NCBI GenBank assembly: GCA_964478165.1
Contig: CAYZGU010000014.1
Coordinates: 166,941-230,940 of the forward strand
Direction of reading: 5' to 3'
Length of the DNA stretch: 64,000 nucleotides
Source of the DNA: CAYZGU01 sp964478165
GTDB taxonomy: Bacteria; Poribacteria; WGA-4E; JAJDTR01
In this document: one piece after another, positions 34,172-42,309 of the stretch
Numbering within the stretch: the stretch's first letter is position 1
Layout of the letters: every line of letters begins with the position of its first letter
Notes under the pieces: model-generated
Seen by the model: only the letters and a program-made list of their open reading frames with translations
Told to the model about the DNA's origin: nothing
Database searches by the model: none
Program-made: the position numbers and the translations under genes

Positions 34172-36649
34172 TCATCTTAAAATCGCGATTCGACCAGTGG
34201 CTCGCGTCTCATCACCACCAGAGATTGCAAGAATTCTGTAGAGATACGTGCCGTTTGCGATCGCTTTCCCATCTTCGTCCCGCCCGTCCCACATTGCCTC
34301 ATTATATCCTTGCTGGGCTGAAATATTTTCGAGGCGAAATATTCGACGGCCAGACGCCGTGTAGAACGAGATTGAAGCCTCATCAGCCTCGCGGCTCAAC
34401 TCATACATCAACGTTGTTCCGGTAACGAAGGGATTCGGGTGGTTGTGCAAAAGTTTGATTCCGACTGGCGGTTCGTTTTCATTCCTAGAGTTGTCTTCGA
34501 GCCGGATGAGCGCGCTTTCATCAAAGTTTGTGAGCCATGAAATCTCTTCTTTCAGTAATTCAATGATACTTGCTTGGAGCGTATTGTTAGAATAGCCAAA
34601 TACTGGGACAAATGCGTTAATAGATTGAATAACTGGTAGCATAGATTTGGACAAATCTATTGCGCTGTCGAGTTTTGCGCGAATTTGAGATTCCTCGCCA
34701 TTTTGGTGAGCAGATGCAACCGCCTCAATCAGACGCATGCGGCCCTCAAAAAATAGCGTCCAAAGTTGCATGAGATTAACGGTGTCGTTTAGCTCCTTCG
34801 CTTCCTTTTCAGACGTTGGGCGTGCGATCTCTGCAGCCCGTGTGGTTTCAGCGTTTGCATTCTTCTGTTGGGCAAGTAGGCTATCATATCGTTGGACTGA
34901 GTAACGTGCCGAAGCAAGATCTGGAATCGAGAGCATGTCCTTGACAGCTCGTACACCGATGATGTCCCAGAACCGTGTCGCAAATCCTTTCGAACCATTA
35001 CCGTAGTCGCCAGTGAGCGAGACTGAACCTGCATAGTCATTAAAGTAGCTCGACAAGGTCCACGAGTTGATTCGCAATGCATTAAGGAGAATTGCAGCGG
35101 CATTTTTACCGACCCGGGTCGAGAGGTCGTTTTCGAGCAATTTCAGGTAATTGAGATCGACATCCCAGTTTAGCTTGGCGCTTAAGACTCGATCCAGTCG
35201 ACCAAATCCTTGATGTGCGCCTTGAACAGTGAATCCTCCTAATCCAGTCAGAGTAGAGTTATTTGCGAGTTGCCGAACACCCTCTGCAAAGAGATCTCCT
35301 TCTACCATCCATAGTGGCATGACTTCTTCAACATCGTGCGAGAGAACGATAAGGTGATGCCCTAGTTCGCCAAGTGTTCTTAACCGATTGATTGAAACCC
35401 CTGCATCAGTGACTGGTTCACCGTCTATGCCCCATTTCTGAGAGAAGATCGTTCCCTTTGGTAAGTGTCGAATGTAGCGAGTCTCTGGATCTTTTAGCCA
35501 ACTCCTGTCGTAACCGGAGATATAAAATTTGAAGTCAGGCCGAATTTCTCGGGCCGCGTCGACAATGGTAAAATAGATCTGCCAGAGCAGTTCCTGTCCT
35601 CTGCTAGAGCGATTTCCACATTCCGGACAGTTGCAAGCCCGAGTCTCGTGTCCCCATGATCGCAGATGAAAACCAGAAAGTCTCTGATAGGTTCGGACAA
35701 TTTCCCGTACAAGCCCGCCGATGAGTTCGTGAACTCCTGGCCGTGACCAGCAAAATGGGCGATAAGAGGTGCTGTTACGCGACGTTCCATAAGCGACGGG
35801 TGGACCGAAAAGGTCTGGGCGTTTGGAAATTAGCGCTTCAGTAGCTTCCCCAGTGACATACATGAAAAGATATGAGTCGATTCCTCTTTGACTGAGTGCG
35901 TCGAAGCGATTTTGCAAACCCCGTATGCGCTCCTGGCGTTGCGGACGAGATTCATCTTGCCAAGCTTCAAAAACTGGGGAATCAATGTATTTAAATGCTG
36001 TTCCAAGGCCATCGTCAATTCCTGTGCCGGTCCAGACTCCTTCTGCACCACTCATGTTGATTCTATTTCGAGAGAGTAAATCGGGATCTTCAACTTCCAA
36101 AACCGCTCTCAGGGGATAGAAAGGGCGAGATGTTTCGTCAATGTATGGCAGATTCAGATTAGTTGACACTGGCACAAGGAAATCAAGGTGAGCCGGCGAA
36201 AGACCTGTTAATGCTGTGATACAAGCTTCGACAAACGCATAGGCTCCGTGAATGACTCCTCGAGCAGTATGAGCTGCGATGGTAATCACTATTTCTTCTA
36301 CCAGGCCGATTGTGTCAATGGAATACCCTTCTGTGCCAAGATTTGGGTCTACTTCCGTCAAGAGAGCGTTAATGGTAGGGTTGGACGTTGGCGTTCCAAG
36401 TACGATAACAGTAGGGGTTGATGTCTTCTCACGGTTTGTGACAACTGTTAACTTGACGTGCGTGAAATTTCTAATAAAGTTCTGAATTTCTTCCGCAGCA
36501 AATTTTTCTTGTTCTGATGCAGCGGAACCGATTTGGATAGTCGCTAGCGCTTTTCCAAACCGAACAATAGGAACTTCGGCCGCAGTCAACTTAGCAGCTA
36601 AAAACAGAACTACAAGTGCAAGAATGGATAGACGACCTACACTTTTCAT
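34172..36649 (-). CDS. Secreted glycoside-hydrolase-like protein with FlgD/T9SS-like C-terminal domain
   Basis: 825 residues. Signal peptide (about 1-24). Residues 25-165 look like the N-terminal domain of GH67/GH20-type enzymes (FAAEEIQNFIRNFTHVKL, VIHGAYAFVEA). The central part (about 190-500) looks like a TIM barrel with YLFMYVTGEATEAL, a WGHE motif and a Cys cluster CNCPECGN. A helical region to 720 follows. The last 85 residues are a FlgD-like Ig domain (HPNPFVTGTTLMYEL, MWDGRDEDGKAIANGTYLYR), which in type IX systems acts as a sorting domain. Likely a surface or secreted enzyme on uronic acid or hexosamine glycans; catalytic residues are not certain. The promoter is listed separately. 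Confidence 0.78.
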   Translation of the reverse strand: MKSVGRLSILALVVLFLAAKLTAAEVPIVRFGKALATIQIGSAASEQEKFAAEEIQNFIRNFTHVKLTVVTNREKTSTPTVIVLGTPTSNPTINALLTEVDPNLGTEGYSIDTIGLVEEIVITIAAHTARGVIHGAYAFVEACITALTGLSPAHLDFLVPVSTNLNLPYIDETSRPFYPLRAVLEVEDPDLLSRNRINMSGAEGVWTGTGIDDGLGTAFKYIDSPVFEAWQDESRPQRQERIRGLQNRFDALSQRGIDSYLFMYVTGEATEALISKRPDLFGPPVAYGTSRNSTSYRPFCWSRPGVHELIGGLVREIVRTYQRLSGFHLRSWGHETRACNCPECGNRSSRGQELLWQIYFTIVDAAREIRPDFKFYISGYDRSWLKDPETRYIRHLPKGTIFSQKWGIDGEPVTDAGVSINRLRTLGELGHHLIVLSHDVEEVMPLWMVEGDLFAEGVRQLANNSTLTGLGGFTVQGAHQGFGRLDRVLSAKLNWDVDLNYLKLLENDLSTRVGKNAAAILLNALRINSWTLSSYFNDYAGSVSLTGDYGNGSKGFATRFWDIIGVRAVKDMLSIPDLASARYSVQRYDSLLAQQKNANAETTRAAEIARPTSEKEAKELNDTVNLMQLWTLFFEGRMRLIEAVASAHQNGEESQIRAKLDSAIDLSKSMLPVIQSINAFVPVFGYSNNTLQASIIELLKEEISWLTNFDESALIRLEDNSRNENEPPVGIKLLHNHPNPFVTGTTLMYELSREADEASISFYTASGRRIFRLENISAQQGYNEAMWDGRDEDGKAIANGTYLYRILAISGGDETRATGRIAILR

Positions 36650-36719
36650 GAAGCGAATTTAACCAGTCCCCGGCGAAGTTATAGAATAAGCGTCGGAAAA
36701 ACAATGCACCAGTAACGAT

Positions 36720-36748
36720 AGCATATCATGGTTATTTCGGAAACGCAA
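36720..36748 (-). promoter_or_regulatory. Promoter of the glycoside-hydrolase-like gene
   Basis: On the minus strand TTGCGT (36743-36748), 17-nt spacer, TATGCT (36720-36725) with a TG extended -10. Start near 36713, leader about 64 nt. Confidence 0.5.
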
Positions 36749-36749
36749 C

Positions 36750-37241
36750 GGAAAAACAGAACGAGAGGATTTCACCCTGTTATATTCCTCTGATACCCGT
36801 TTCCGATTGACATTACGAGGCGAGTGTATATAATTGGACCAGTTTTTTATAAGGCAGGGTACCGAACTATCTTCTACTATAGCGTACAAAACGCATGGGA
36901 AAGCGTTTGATGTGTGGAACTGGAGCTCACGGAGGACAGGACAGATCCTAGGGAAGCTGTGCACCGATAGCGTTATCTATTATATTACTCAGGTGATACA
37001 GTGACATGGACGCGTAGGCCCGATTTTCGAAATGGCAATGCTTATTGCTGCCTACTCGGATTTTTGAAAGCCTGAAAGCCAATGATGATGCGTTAATGGA
37101 GAATAGCATTCGAGTGTTTCCCCTCCAATTTTCTTGGAACACATCAAGTGCGCGTGAGTTGTTGGTGTTTCTTTTGCCGATTGTCACTATCTGAAAATCG
37201 GACAACATCAACCAGAAATCCAATCAACAAAAAGAGGGCAC
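36750..37241. other. Intergenic region between divergent genes
   Basis: About 490 bp; short frames only. The promoter of the plus-strand oxidoreductase must lie here but I cannot pick one. Confidence 0.45.
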
Positions 37242-38246
37242 ATGACGAAAATACGTCTTGGAATCGTGGGATGTGGCAGTATGTCTGTTAGCCATGCCCG
37301 TCGAATGAAAGGCATCTCTGATGTCCAGATTGTTAGTGTATGTGACCTAAACATGGAGTTCGCCAGCAATTATGTTGAAAACAACCTCAAAGGAATTGAA
37401 CCGCGGCCTGTTGCGTATGGTAGTATGTCGGAAATGCTCGCCGAGACGAAGCTGGACGCGGTTGTGATTGCTACACCGCATATCCTACACTTTCAACATG
37501 GCATGCAGGCACTCGATACCGGTTGCCACGTGCTGATGGAGAAACCGATGGTGATTTCCGCCGAACACGCTTACATGTTAGCTGAAAAAGTCCGAGCGGT
37601 GGGGAAGGTCTTTGTTGTTGGCTATAATACACCTTGCACTGCCAATTTCTATTTTCTACGGGAGTGTATTCGGAATCAGGTCTTTGGAGAACTCGAGCTC
37701 GTATCGGCTTATCTTACTCAGAATTGGAAAAGCGCGACGAGAGGGTCGTGGCGGCAAGACCCTAAGATTGCGGGAGGCGGCCAAGCGTTCGACAGTGGTG
37801 CGCACTTGCTGAACGGAGTCTGCTGGTCGGTCGAATCGAAGATTGCGGAAGTTCATGCTTTCGTTGATAATCAAGATACCCCGGTGGATGTCAATTCGTC
37901 AATCAACATTCGATTTGAAAGCGGTGTGTTCGCTGGCATTGTAATTAGCGGAAATTCGGCAAAAAGCGGATCTCATTCAGTGTTTGTCTTTGAAAATGGG
38001 CGCATCGAGATTGATGGTTGGAACGGCAATTGGATTCGTGTTTGGGAGGGGAGCGAATGCCTCGACCCACCAACCATAACTGACGATATGAGCGCAGGTA
38101 GTCCGGATCAGAACTTCGTTGAAGCCATTCTCGGTCATGCCGAGGCACGCACTAGTGTGGAAAATGGCATCATTCATTGTGAATTGATGGATGCTATATA
38201 CGAATCTGATCGTACAGGACAACCTGTGCGGCCCAATCGGCGCTAG
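37242..38246 (+). CDS. Gfo/Idh/MocA-family oxidoreductase
   Basis: 334 residues. N-terminal Rossmann domain (RLGIVGCGSMSVSHARRM), EKPM at about residue 105 with the conserved Lys, and GGGQAFDSGAHLLN with the Asp/His catalytic pair near 190. C-terminal dimerisation domain. NAD(P)-dependent sugar or inositol dehydrogenase; substrate unknown. GAGGG lies just before the ATG. It is the first gene of the plus-strand block and is followed by 370 bp of non-coding sequence. Confidence 0.92.
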   Translation: MTKIRLGIVGCGSMSVSHARRMKGISDVQIVSVCDLNMEFASNYVENNLKGIEPRPVAYGSMSEMLAETKLDAVVIATPHILHFQHGMQALDTGCHVLMEKPMVISAEHAYMLAEKVRAVGKVFVVGYNTPCTANFYFLRECIRNQVFGELELVSAYLTQNWKSATRGSWRQDPKIAGGGQAFDSGAHLLNGVCWSVESKIAEVHAFVDNQDTPVDVNSSINIRFESGVFAGIVISGNSAKSGSHSVFVFENGRIEIDGWNGNWIRVWEGSECLDPPTITDDMSAGSPDQNFVEAILGHAEARTSVENGIIHCELMDAIYESDRTGQPVRPNRR

Positions 38247-38616
38247 CGTACTCGTTTTTACCCGCGTTCGGTTCCTCACAGGTTTTGCTGAAACGGATTC
38301 CAGGTCTGTGGGCCAAGATTTGGTTGTGAGCTATCTGGAGTGTCTCTGGATTTCGCCTTATGATTGGCAGTGAAAATTCCATGAATTTATAAATGGTTCG
38401 GTTTGGTCTGAGCATCTTTTACATTGAATATCTGTATTTTTTTTGGTAGAATGGTTTTGGGGGGAGTGTTAAGAACGTTTTGTCTCGCCAAAGTGGCGTT
38501 ATTTGGTATGGCGAACGGGCTTTTAGTGCGGTGCAGAATTAGGTTCCCAGGTGCTACGCAGGCTTGGGTGTGGATTTGAAGGTGTGTCATGAGGGTAAGT
38601 GAGGTCATTATTCTCA
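38247..38616. other. Intergenic region with the nadD promoter
   Basis: 370 bp. The promoter at 38424-38452 is the only element I can support. Confidence 0.5.
38424..38452 (+). promoter_or_regulatory. Promoter of the nadD-yacG-yqeK-rsfS operon
   Basis: TTGAAT (38424-38429), 17-nt spacer, TAGAAT (38447-38452), about 160 nt upstream of nadD. Confidence 0.5.
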
Positions 38617-39198
38617 ATGAAAATTGCCATCATGGGTGGGACATTCAACCCCATTCACTATGGGCATCTGTTGAGTGCAGAGCAGGTGTGCGACGGGTTG
38701 TCCTACGATAAGATTCTTTTTGTCCCTTCCGCTCGTCCTCCACACAAGGATCTCCGGGATATTATTGACTCGGAACATCGCTATCAAATGGCCCGTCGTG
38801 CTATCGCGGATAATTCTCGTTTTGAAGTGTCTCGAATTGAGTTGGACAGAACGGGTCCATCATACGCAATCCAGACGGTTAAGGATTTACAAAGATGTTA
38901 CGGAAAGCATTGCAAGCTTGCATGGATTATTGGAGCAGACTCGCTGATTGAATTTAAAATTTGGAAGGATTTTGATGAACTATTAGATGTTTGTCACTTC
39001 ATTGCAACCACGCGACCGAATTATAGCCTTGAAAGTGTGCCACCGGTATTGCGGAACCGCGTCCAAATCTTTCCCATTACGGGATTTGATATTTCCTCGA
39101 CAGAGGTGCGTCAAAGTGTTCGGAAGGGGTACTCGATGCGATATCTTGTGCCAAGCGCAGTCATGGAGTACATTGCGCAGAATAAGCTTTACAAGTAG
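38617..39198 (+). CDS. nadD: Nicotinate-nucleotide adenylyltransferase
   Basis: 193 residues. It joins nicotinate mononucleotide and ATP to form deamido-NAD in NAD synthesis. Nucleotidyltransferase motifs GGTFNPIHYGHL at the N-terminus and SSTEVRQSVRKG near the C-terminus are intact. The frame opens six codons earlier, but the ATG at 38617 gives the family N-terminus MKIAIMGG. First gene of an operon with yacG, yqeK and rsfS, a common bacterial neighbourhood. Confidence 0.96.
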   Translation: MKIAIMGGTFNPIHYGHLLSAEQVCDGLSYDKILFVPSARPPHKDLRDIIDSEHRYQMARRAIADNSRFEVSRIELDRTGPSYAIQTVKDLQRCYGKHCKLAWIIGADSLIEFKIWKDFDELLDVCHFIATTRPNYSLESVPPVLRNRVQIFPITGFDISSTEVRQSVRKGYSMRYLVPSAVMEYIAQNKLYK

Positions 39199-39283
39199 CG
39201 GTGTATGTGGATTAACGCTTTCATGTCTGATTTACGTCGGAATACAAATGTAGCCCCTTCACATCTTAAGGTGGGCTGACAAA

Positions 39284-39538
39284 GTGCAACATACATGTGG
39301 AATTTGTGGACAAACGTACGTATTTGAATATCACAAAGGGGAACAATTACCGTCCGATTTTCCGTTCTGTAGTGCGCGTTGCAAAGCTGTCGATTTGCAA
39401 AAATGGTTGAACGAGGAGTATAAATTTAGCACTGACTTTCCTCATATGGAGTTCATGACCGCTGATGAGGAGGAAGTGTTTGCCCAGTTTTCGTTTGATA
39501 CAGAAGAGGCTGACGAGGTTAGCGATGAAGATGAGTAG
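39284..39538 (+). CDS. yacG: YacG-like small zinc protein (DNA gyrase inhibitor family)
   Basis: 84 residues with GTG start; TAAGGTGG upstream. CGIC near the N-terminus and CSARC further on form the CxxC...CxxxC zinc site, followed by KAVDLQKWLNEEYKFS, the YacG hallmark. E. coli YacG binds GyrB and inhibits gyrase; the residues needed for that are mostly C-terminal and differ here, so the activity is inferred from family only. The C-terminus is very acidic. Its 3' end overlaps the yqeK start. Confidence 0.85.
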   Translation: MQHTCGICGQTYVFEYHKGEQLPSDFPFCSARCKAVDLQKWLNEEYKFSTDFPHMEFMTADEEEVFAQFSFDTEEADEVSDEDE

Positions 39539-40139
39539 CAAGCGTTCTGAGAATTCGGATCTCCTTCTGCAATCCAGAAGTGTTGAGATTGAAAAATATC
39601 TCAAAACCAAACTAGAGCGTAAGCGTTACAAACATGTTTTGTCGGTTCGCGATACTGCCCTTGAGCTGGCGCACGTGTACGGAGCAGATCTAGAGAAAAC
39701 GGACCTTGCTGCGTTGCTTCATGATTGTGCGAAGTGGATGACAATCAGTCAACAATATGAAGCGGTTGCAGCGTACGACCTTGAGCTAGATGAATTCGAA
39801 CAGAGAAACACGGCGTTGCTGCACGCAAATGTTGGAGCCGCACTCGCGGTTGATTTCTTCGCCGTTACGGATGAGGAGGTTCTTTGTGCGGTGCGAAGCC
39901 ATACTAAGGGGAATCAATCAATGACGTTACTTGACAAGATTTTATACGTCGCTGATTTTGCAGAGCCTCGGCGAGTCCATAAGAATGCTGATAGGGTGCG
40001 TGAAATTGCTGGTCGAAATCTTGATAAGGCTGTCTTTGAAGTCGCTCGATCGAAAATTACCCGTTTGATTGATAAAGGCGCGGTGGTCCATCCGGACACT
40101 ATCGCTGTTTACAATAGTGCCCATCGCACAATTAATTAA
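39525..40139 (+). CDS. yqeK: HD-domain bis(5'-nucleosyl)-tetraphosphatase YqeK
   Basis: 204 residues. HD phosphohydrolase: H in YKHVLSVRDTA, HD in LLHDCAKWM, further His in LLHANVGA and RSHTKG, Asp in KILYVADFAEP. It cleaves Ap4A symmetrically to two ADP. The frame extends upstream into yacG. The ATG at 39525 has GAGG 6 nt before it and overlaps the yacG end by 14 nt, which implies coupling. Neighbours nadD and rsfS are the classical partners of YqeK. Confidence 0.93.
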   Translation: MKMSSKRSENSDLLLQSRSVEIEKYLKTKLERKRYKHVLSVRDTALELAHVYGADLEKTDLAALLHDCAKWMTISQQYEAVAAYDLELDEFEQRNTALLHANVGAALAVDFFAVTDEEVLCAVRSHTKGNQSMTLLDKILYVADFAEPRRVHKNADRVREIAGRNLDKAVFEVARSKITRLIDKGAVVHPDTIAVYNSAHRTIN

Positions 40140-40175
40140 TCGCGATTGACACTTGGGAGTTTAAGGAGAGACAGT

Positions 40176-40589
40176 TTGGCAGAAAATACGACGATGGAGA
40201 TGGTGAAAGCTGCTGTCCGGGCTGCAGCGGGCCGACGTGCTCGAGATCCGCTGGTTTTGGATGTACGGCAGTTGGATTCGTTCACCGATTTCTTTGCGAT
40301 TTGCAGTGGTACCTCTGATATTCAAATCGAATCTATATCGGAGGCGGTATTGGAGGCACTCAAGTCCAACTGGAATGTGCGGCCTTGGCATCGTGAGGGA
40401 GAACGGCGGTCCGATTGGATCTTGCTCGATTACGTCGACTTTGTTGTGCACATTTTTCTCGATGAAAAACGGAAGTATTATAACCTTGAACGCCTTTGGA
40501 CGGAGGCGCCGATGATTGAAGTACCAGGGTTGGAGGTAGAGGAAGGTGCTAAATCTGATGCGTATAACGAAGAGCTGTCTGTATCCTGA
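40176..40589 (+). CDS. rsfS: Ribosomal silencing factor RsfS
   Basis: 137 residues. Binds L14 (uL14) and blocks subunit joining in starvation. Family marks: DPLVLDVRQLDSFTDFFAIC, SGTSDIQIESI, GERRSDWILLDYVDFVVHIF and YYNLERLW. It starts with TTG at 40176: AGGAG lies 7 nt before it, while the upstream in-frame codons have no SD. Last gene of the nadD operon. The C-terminal extension after LW is acidic, about 25 residues. Confidence 0.95.
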   Translation: MAENTTMEMVKAAVRAAAGRRARDPLVLDVRQLDSFTDFFAICSGTSDIQIESISEAVLEALKSNWNVRPWHREGERRSDWILLDYVDFVVHIFLDEKRKYYNLERLWTEAPMIEVPGLEVEEGAKSDAYNEELSVS

Positions 40590-41323
40590 TCGCCATGTTC
40601 TCCAAGGCGAATTTCCCGTTTCCCATCTGCGTGGTGTGGTACGGTTTTCAAAACGCAATTAGAAGAGGGAGTTGGGTCTGTTTATTACAACTTGCCCCAC
40701 ATCTGCAGGTACGATTTGGCTTCGATAGTTTTTCAAGCTGTGACAGATTGGACAATTAGAAGTTAAACTTGGCTCTTTATGCGATGCTTATACAACTCCA
40801 TCTGCCGCTTGTTGGTTCCGGCGATTCCGTTCGAGATCTGGATTGTCCTTGACTTTTCGCCTGTTAGGCTATACTAGCGCTTTTCTGTGCTTTGAGAAGT
40901 GGAATTTTCCCCGGTCTGCTTTCGCGTTTGTCAAAGGTTCATCAAGGAAGAATGCGTCAGTACCATGCAACATTGACGGATTGGGCCGGCGCGTAATCGT
41001 ATGGTACAACTATACGCGATTTATACGCGATTCGATTGCTGATTTCTGTATTATTGCAGTCTGGCTTATCTAGACCGGTTGATGCTCCTTTGTTAGGTTG
41101 TGGTTGTCCTCTTCTTAATCTGAGTAGCGTCGAGTTTCTTGCGCTCTTTGCGGCTGATAATCTAGCCATTTCTCGGATAGCGGCAAGAGCAATGCAATTC
41201 GCGCGTATCAGTTCTCGGGCCATACTGTTTTGGAAGATTGCTCGTTAGCAATTATCGGTTAACTTGTTCTTCGCGTAAGTTAAGGTTCAGGATTGACGAA
41301 GAGCATCTTTATCGTGTAAGGGT
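40590..41323. other. Intergenic region with a small tandem repeat
   Basis: 730 bp between convergent genes. Contains TATACGCGATT twice in tandem at 41011-41032. Short frames only. No terminator with a good U-run was recognised. Confidence 0.5.
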
Positions 41324-42247
41324 CTATCCTTTGATGATTGCTAATGTTTTCTCCAGATTCTGGATGCCTGCTGTTGTTCCCATTGCTGTTGCGCATGCCG
41401 CACCGGTTGCAGCTGCGAGTTGCGCTGTTCGTTCTAGGTCCCATTCCTTAATGGTTCCGGCAAGAAATCCTGCCGCGTAGGCATCTCCGGATCCAGTCGT
41501 ATCAACAACGTCAACCTGAAATGCCGGAATATATAGTTCAGCGTCTACTGTGCGAACGTAACTTCCGCGCTTTCCCATTTTTAGACCAATAGTTTGAATT
41601 CCATAGTTCATCAAGAATTCGGCAATCTTTGGCGGAGAATTCAGCCCTGTTAATTGTTCTGCTTCTTTGATGCTTGGTAAAAAGATGTCAACATGTGGTA
41701 AGCACGGTTCCAGTGTCTTTAGCCAGCGTCCTGTAGCGTCCCATGCGGGGTCTAGTGATGTCGTCACTCCGGCTTTTTGTGCTTGCTCTAGAAGGCGTGC
41801 TGTTGGTTGACCATCCAGCTCTGGCATAACAAAGGTCCCGGCGACATGCAGAATTTTACACGTCTTCAGCATGTCCATGTTGACATCCGTTTCTGAGAAA
41901 GCACCATTCGCTCCAATGTGATGTAGGAAGCTCCGTTCGCCATCCGAAGCAACGGCTACAAATGTGACAGAGGTTTTGGTTGTTTCATCGCGAACTATTC
42001 CACCTGTGTCAATGTTATGGGTCTTCAAAGTGTCGAGCACCAAGTCTCCGAACGCGTCCTGACCAATTCTTCCTGCTGCACCAACATCGATTCCCAGTTT
42101 TGCGAGCCCAATTCCCGTATTATTTGCGCCCCCACCAGCGTGTATTTCAAGTTCATCAAACACCTCTAATCCCCCTTCTTCTGGGAAATTGTCGACAGGG
42201 CGACCAATGACATCCACAACGAAGATTCCGAGAGATAGCACGTCCAT
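41324..42247 (-). CDS. PfkB-family carbohydrate kinase
   Basis: 307 residues, ribokinase fold. Substrate motif GGGANNTGIGLAKLG near residue 37, and the C-terminal DTTGSGDAYAAGFL with the catalytic Asp and anion hole. Likely a sugar, inositol or nucleoside kinase; specificity cannot be read. AGGT lies 6 nt before the ATG. It is 62 bp downstream of the membrane-protein gene and may share its transcript. Confidence 0.93.
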   Translation of the reverse strand: MDVLSLGIFVVDVIGRPVDNFPEEGGLEVFDELEIHAGGGANNTGIGLAKLGIDVGAAGRIGQDAFGDLVLDTLKTHNIDTGGIVRDETTKTSVTFVAVASDGERSFLHHIGANGAFSETDVNMDMLKTCKILHVAGTFVMPELDGQPTARLLEQAQKAGVTTSLDPAWDATGRWLKTLEPCLPHVDIFLPSIKEAEQLTGLNSPPKIAEFLMNYGIQTIGLKMGKRGSYVRTVDAELYIPAFQVDVVDTTGSGDAYAAGFLAGTIKEWDLERTAQLAAATGAACATAMGTTAGIQNLEKTLAIIKG

Positions 42248-42309
42248 TTATTTACCTCAATCTGTGTAATGACCTGGGGGTTTGAAATCCCAGAATGTTT
42301 GTGTCCTGT

